DNA of 47,568 nucleotides from an uncultured Parabacteroides sp. (GTDB lineage: Bacteria; Bacteroidota; Bacteroidia; Bacteroidales; Tannerellaceae): the NCBI GenBank assembly GCA_944325335.1, contig CALUZR010000022.1, forward strand, positions 1-47,568. The letters are read 5' to 3'. Below are positions 44,670-47,568 of the stretch, one piece after another. The first letter of the stretch is position 1. The number at the start of each line of letters is the position of its first letter. The notes beneath the pieces were generated by a model that did not search any database, was not told the DNA's origin, and was given only the letters and a program-made list of their open reading frames with translations. A program made the translations under genes and the position numbers.

Positions 44670-46124
44670 ATGAAAAGAATAGTTTATTTGATATGCTTAT
44701 GGCTTGGAACCCAATTGGGTTTTGCCCAGACGAAGTATAAGGCGATTTATCCGGAAGCGGATACGGTCTCTTTGATACGGAACCCGTGTATGGGCTGGGG
44801 ACTTTATGACGATGCTAACGATGAAGTACAAAATGCGGATGCGTATTGGAAAGCACAGGATGCGGCGGCTCGTGCGTATGGCTCTTTTTTCTATGTGCGA
44901 TGGCGTTGGTCGGATATGGAACCGGAAGAAGGACGATATGCTTGGCTTTATGATGAGAATTATAAGAAGTTGATACAAGGAGCTTTGGATAGAGGTTTGA
45001 AATTGTGTTTTCGTATCTATGTAAATAGCCAAGATAATATCCGCCAAAGCACGCCGGATTATGTGCGGAAGGCTGGGGCGAAGGGTTATATGGCGTCGAA
45101 CGGAGAAGAGAAACTTTGGACTCCTTATCCGGATGATCCCATCTTCTTATCCAAATTGGAAACCTTTGTGAAGGCTTTTGCCAAGGAATATGATGATCCG
45201 GATAGGGTGGATTTTGTAGATGGATACAATATCGGTTGGTGGGGCGAATGCCATAACATTCGCTTGCAACATCCTGAAAATTTAGAGTTGGTTTTCGATC
45301 GGATTACAACTATATATTCTTCCGCTTTCAAGCATGTTTTATTAGCTTTACCGTTTGGAAGTCAAGTCGGGTTTGAGGCAGAAAAGAGGATTGCGATTGA
45401 ACCGAAAGGCTATGTGATGCGGCGCGATGGTTTGGGGAGCATGTGGTTTTCGGATGCGGAGATGGATATTACGCAGAATATGTATGGGCGGACTCTTTTT
45501 ATTGGGGAATCTTGTTGGTGGAAAAGTTGTTCGGATTCCGTTCGTCCGTATGCGACGGACACGAAATATAAGTTGGAAAATTGGCGTGATGTATATGAGC
45601 TAACCAGCCAGCAGGCTTTAAGTTATGGATTCAATACGTTGGATTTGCGGGAGCTTCCTGAAACGAAAGGCTGGACAACGCGTGCGGCAGATTTGGTGCA
45701 TAAGTTCATTGCGAAAGGAGGCTATCGTCTTTACCCCAAGGAGGTAACTCTTCCGGTGGAGGCTCAAGCGGAGAGCACTCTCCTTATCGAGCACGTATGG
45801 AAAAACCTGGCCACGGGCTATTTGCCGAACAATGTGAAGAATTGGGATTATAAATACAAACCTGCTTTCGCTTTGCTAAACGAGAAGCATGAGGTGGTCA
45901 AGCTGTTCGTGGATTTGCATGCCGAGCCTTCTGCATGGCTTCGTGATTCAGAGCATGCGTATTCATTCCCGGTCTCTTTGGAGGGGGTGCCGGCGGGGAT
46001 TTACACTTGGGCGGTGTCGATCATTGATCGCTCGAAAGGAAATCGTCCGGGAATTGCATTGGCATTGGAGGAATCAGCTTGGGAGGGTTGGTATCCTTTA
46101 ACGCATTTGCAGATCATAGAGTAA
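44670..46124 (+). CDS. DUF4832 glycoside-hydrolase-like protein
   Basis: The protein has 484 residues from the ATG at 44670, with signal peptide MKRIVYLICLWLGTQLGFAQ. A TIM-barrel-like region (about 25-340) has RNPCMGWGLYD, FFYVRWRWSDMEPEEGRYAW and DGYNIGWWGECHN, in which the Glu is a candidate acid catalyst, as in beta-galactosidase-type clans. The DUF4832 beta-sandwich follows at the C-terminus. No activity is established for most members. Its neighbour suggests a role on GlcNAc-containing glycans. Confidence 0.75.
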   Translation: MKRIVYLICLWLGTQLGFAQTKYKAIYPEADTVSLIRNPCMGWGLYDDANDEVQNADAYWKAQDAAARAYGSFFYVRWRWSDMEPEEGRYAWLYDENYKKLIQGALDRGLKLCFRIYVNSQDNIRQSTPDYVRKAGAKGYMASNGEEKLWTPYPDDPIFLSKLETFVKAFAKEYDDPDRVDFVDGYNIGWWGECHNIRLQHPENLELVFDRITTIYSSAFKHVLLALPFGSQVGFEAEKRIAIEPKGYVMRRDGLGSMWFSDAEMDITQNMYGRTLFIGESCWWKSCSDSVRPYATDTKYKLENWRDVYELTSQQALSYGFNTLDLRELPETKGWTTRAADLVHKFIAKGGYRLYPKEVTLPVEAQAESTLLIEHVWKNLATGYLPNNVKNWDYKYKPAFALLNEKHEVVKLFVDLHAEPSAWLRDSEHAYSFPVSLEGVPAGIYTWAVSIIDRSKGNRPGIALALEESAWEGWYPLTHLQIIE

Positions 46125-46158
46125 TCTGAATCCTTTTATAAAACGATAGAGATAGCAT

Positions 46159-47553
46159 ATGAAGATTGTTTATTCCGTTTGTTTGTGGTTAGTTTCTTGT
46201 GTGCTTCATGCTTCCTCGCCTATTACCGGCCTGTTAGAGCGTATCGACAAGGGGGCATCGAAGCGTTTCATTATTGAAAAAGAGGAGGCTCCGAAGGATT
46301 TCTTCGAACTGGACCAACGGGGCGATAAAGTCGTAATCCGGGGCAATAACTACGTCAGTATTGCGACGGGCTTGAATTGGTATTTGAAATACCATGCGGG
46401 CATCCACCTTTCGTGGAATGGCATGAAGGCGGACCTCTCGTCATTGCCTCCGGTCACAAAGCCAGAACGCCACGAGACGGATTTACCCTATCGCTACGAT
46501 TTCAATTATTGCACCTATTCCTATACGATGGCTTTCTGGGATTGGGAACGCTGGGAGCAAGAGATCGACTGGATGGCGTTGCATGGGATCAACCTCCCTT
46601 TGGCCATGGTAGGGACGGACGTAGTCTGGTACCGCGTCTTGCAGAAGTTAGGCTATACGGAGGAGGAGATCGGCGCATTCATTGCCGGCCCTGCGTTCCA
46701 AGCCTGGTGGCTGATGAACAACCTCGAAGGGTGGGGCGGGCCGAATCCGGAAAGCTGGTACGACCAGCGGCGAAATTTGCAACAGAAAATCCTGAAGCGG
46801 ATGCGGGAATACGGCATCCACCCCGTCTTGCCCGGCTATTCGGGCATGGTGCCGCACGATGCGAAGGCGAAGCTGGGCCTGGATGTCTCCGACCCGGGAC
46901 AGTGGAACGGCTACCCGCGCCCGGCGTTTCTCCTCCCGACCGATGCACGCTTTGCCGAGATTGCAGCTTTGTATTATAAGGAGATGGAGCGTCTCTACGG
47001 CAAGGCGAACTTTTATAGCATGGATCCCTTCCACGAGGGCGGGAACGTGGCGGGTGTCGACCTCGACGCGGCCGGTCAGGCGATTATGCAAGCCATGAAG
47101 AAGCATAATCCGAAAGCCGTCTGGGTGGCGCAGGCTTGGCAACGTTGCCCCTACCCCGCGATGATTGAAAATCGGAAGGCGGGCGATATGCTGGTGCTCG
47201 ACCTTTTCTCAGAGAGTCGTCCACAATGGGGCGATCCCTCTTCCTCGTGGTACCGCCAGGAGGGGTTCGGGCAGCATGGTTGGCTGTATTGCATGTTGCT
47301 TAATTACGGCGGGAACGTGGGATTGCACGGGAAAATGCAACATGTCATCGACGGCTTTTACCAAGCGAAATCGAGCCGCTTTGGAGAAACCTTACGCGGT
47401 GTGGGCATGACGCCGGAGGGAATCGAAAATAACCCGGTGATGTTCGAGCTGCTTACCGAGCTGCCTTGGCGCCCATCGCACTTCCAACGACAGTATTTGC
47501 AACCAGTTATTACTCAATATTTTGTGAGTTATAAGTCAGAAATATGGGCATAA
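46159..47553 (+). CDS. Alpha-N-acetylglucosaminidase (GH89), C-terminally truncated
   Basis: GH89 enzymes remove terminal alpha-GlcNAc from mucin O-glycans or heparan-type chains. The protein has a signal peptide (residues 1-20), the N-terminal domain, and the TIM barrel with both expected catalytic glutamates: Glu293 (DPFHEGG) and Glu420 (GMTPEGIENN). Family members run to about 720 residues, but this frame stops at 464, shortly after LLTELPWRP. The last 25 residues (SHFQRQYLQPVITQYF...) diverge from what is expected, and the DNA turns AT-rich. The C-terminal helical domain is missing, so the enzyme is probably inactive or unstable. Confidence 0.88.
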   Translation: MKIVYSVCLWLVSCVLHASSPITGLLERIDKGASKRFIIEKEEAPKDFFELDQRGDKVVIRGNNYVSIATGLNWYLKYHAGIHLSWNGMKADLSSLPPVTKPERHETDLPYRYDFNYCTYSYTMAFWDWERWEQEIDWMALHGINLPLAMVGTDVVWYRVLQKLGYTEEEIGAFIAGPAFQAWWLMNNLEGWGGPNPESWYDQRRNLQQKILKRMREYGIHPVLPGYSGMVPHDAKAKLGLDVSDPGQWNGYPRPAFLLPTDARFAEIAALYYKEMERLYGKANFYSMDPFHEGGNVAGVDLDAAGQAIMQAMKKHNPKAVWVAQAWQRCPYPAMIENRKAGDMLVLDLFSESRPQWGDPSSSWYRQEGFGQHGWLYCMLLNYGGNVGLHGKMQHVIDGFYQAKSSRFGETLRGVGMTPEGIENNPVMFELLTELPWRPSHFQRQYLQPVITQYFVSYKSEIWA

Positions 47554-47568
47554 CCTTTAGGGGTACAT

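Overview
The window is chromosomal DNA of a Bacteroidales bacterium. The signs are a type IX secretion PorU-PorV pair, SusC/SusD and FecR-type proteins, Bacteroidota promoters (TTTG, 19-21 bases, TAnnTTTG), a smalltalk/HU/VirE-type cassette and a probable glycine-lipid acyltransferase pair. A Parabacteroides/Tannerellaceae-like host is plausible, but no marker gene fixes the genus. I recognised no rRNA or tRNA gene.

Layout. 1-15 kb is mostly core metabolism: rex, an FAH-family hydrolase, porU, porV, ispF, an SLC13/RCK transporter, a SUI1 factor, a RecB/AddA-like helicase-nuclease, the psd-pssA phospholipid operon, and tadA on the minus strand. 15-18 kb holds a thioredoxin, a PH-like membrane protein and lipoamide dehydrogenase. 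18.1-24.5 kb is an accessory cassette: a DUF5675 protein, a VirE_N/DUF3987 primase-helicase-like protein, a small unknown, a short SSB-like OB-fold protein, a 338-residue unknown, an HU-like protein and a 34-residue smalltalk protein. 24.8-34.3 kb returns to housekeeping: a SulP transporter, two acyltransferases, mutS, a DUF5009 membrane acyltransferase, an orphan ECF sigma factor, a DUF4136 lipoprotein and an outer-membrane barrel. 34.4-47.5 kb looks like a polysaccharide utilisation locus: ECF sigma, an EEP-family hydrolase, a HepT/MntA toxin-antitoxin pair, FecR, SusC, SusD, a DUF4832 glycosidase-like protein and an alpha-N-acetylglucosaminidase (GH89) that loses its C-terminal part near the window end.

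The most striking non-coding feature is a set of intergenic repeats. Three tandem arrays have unit lengths of 40, 22 and 42 bp. Three interspersed families (A, B and C below) are dominated by hairpins. Nearly all of them lie just 3' of a gene, about 15-60 bases after its stop codon, and some supply the stop codon. They are densest around the primase-like cassette, whose small smalltalk gene sits between two family A hairpins. The cassette and its repeats are the best candidate for an under-described system. Other points of note are a large inverted repeat upstream of fecR-susCD, an apparent composition break inside susC at a domain boundary, and the truncated GH89 gene.
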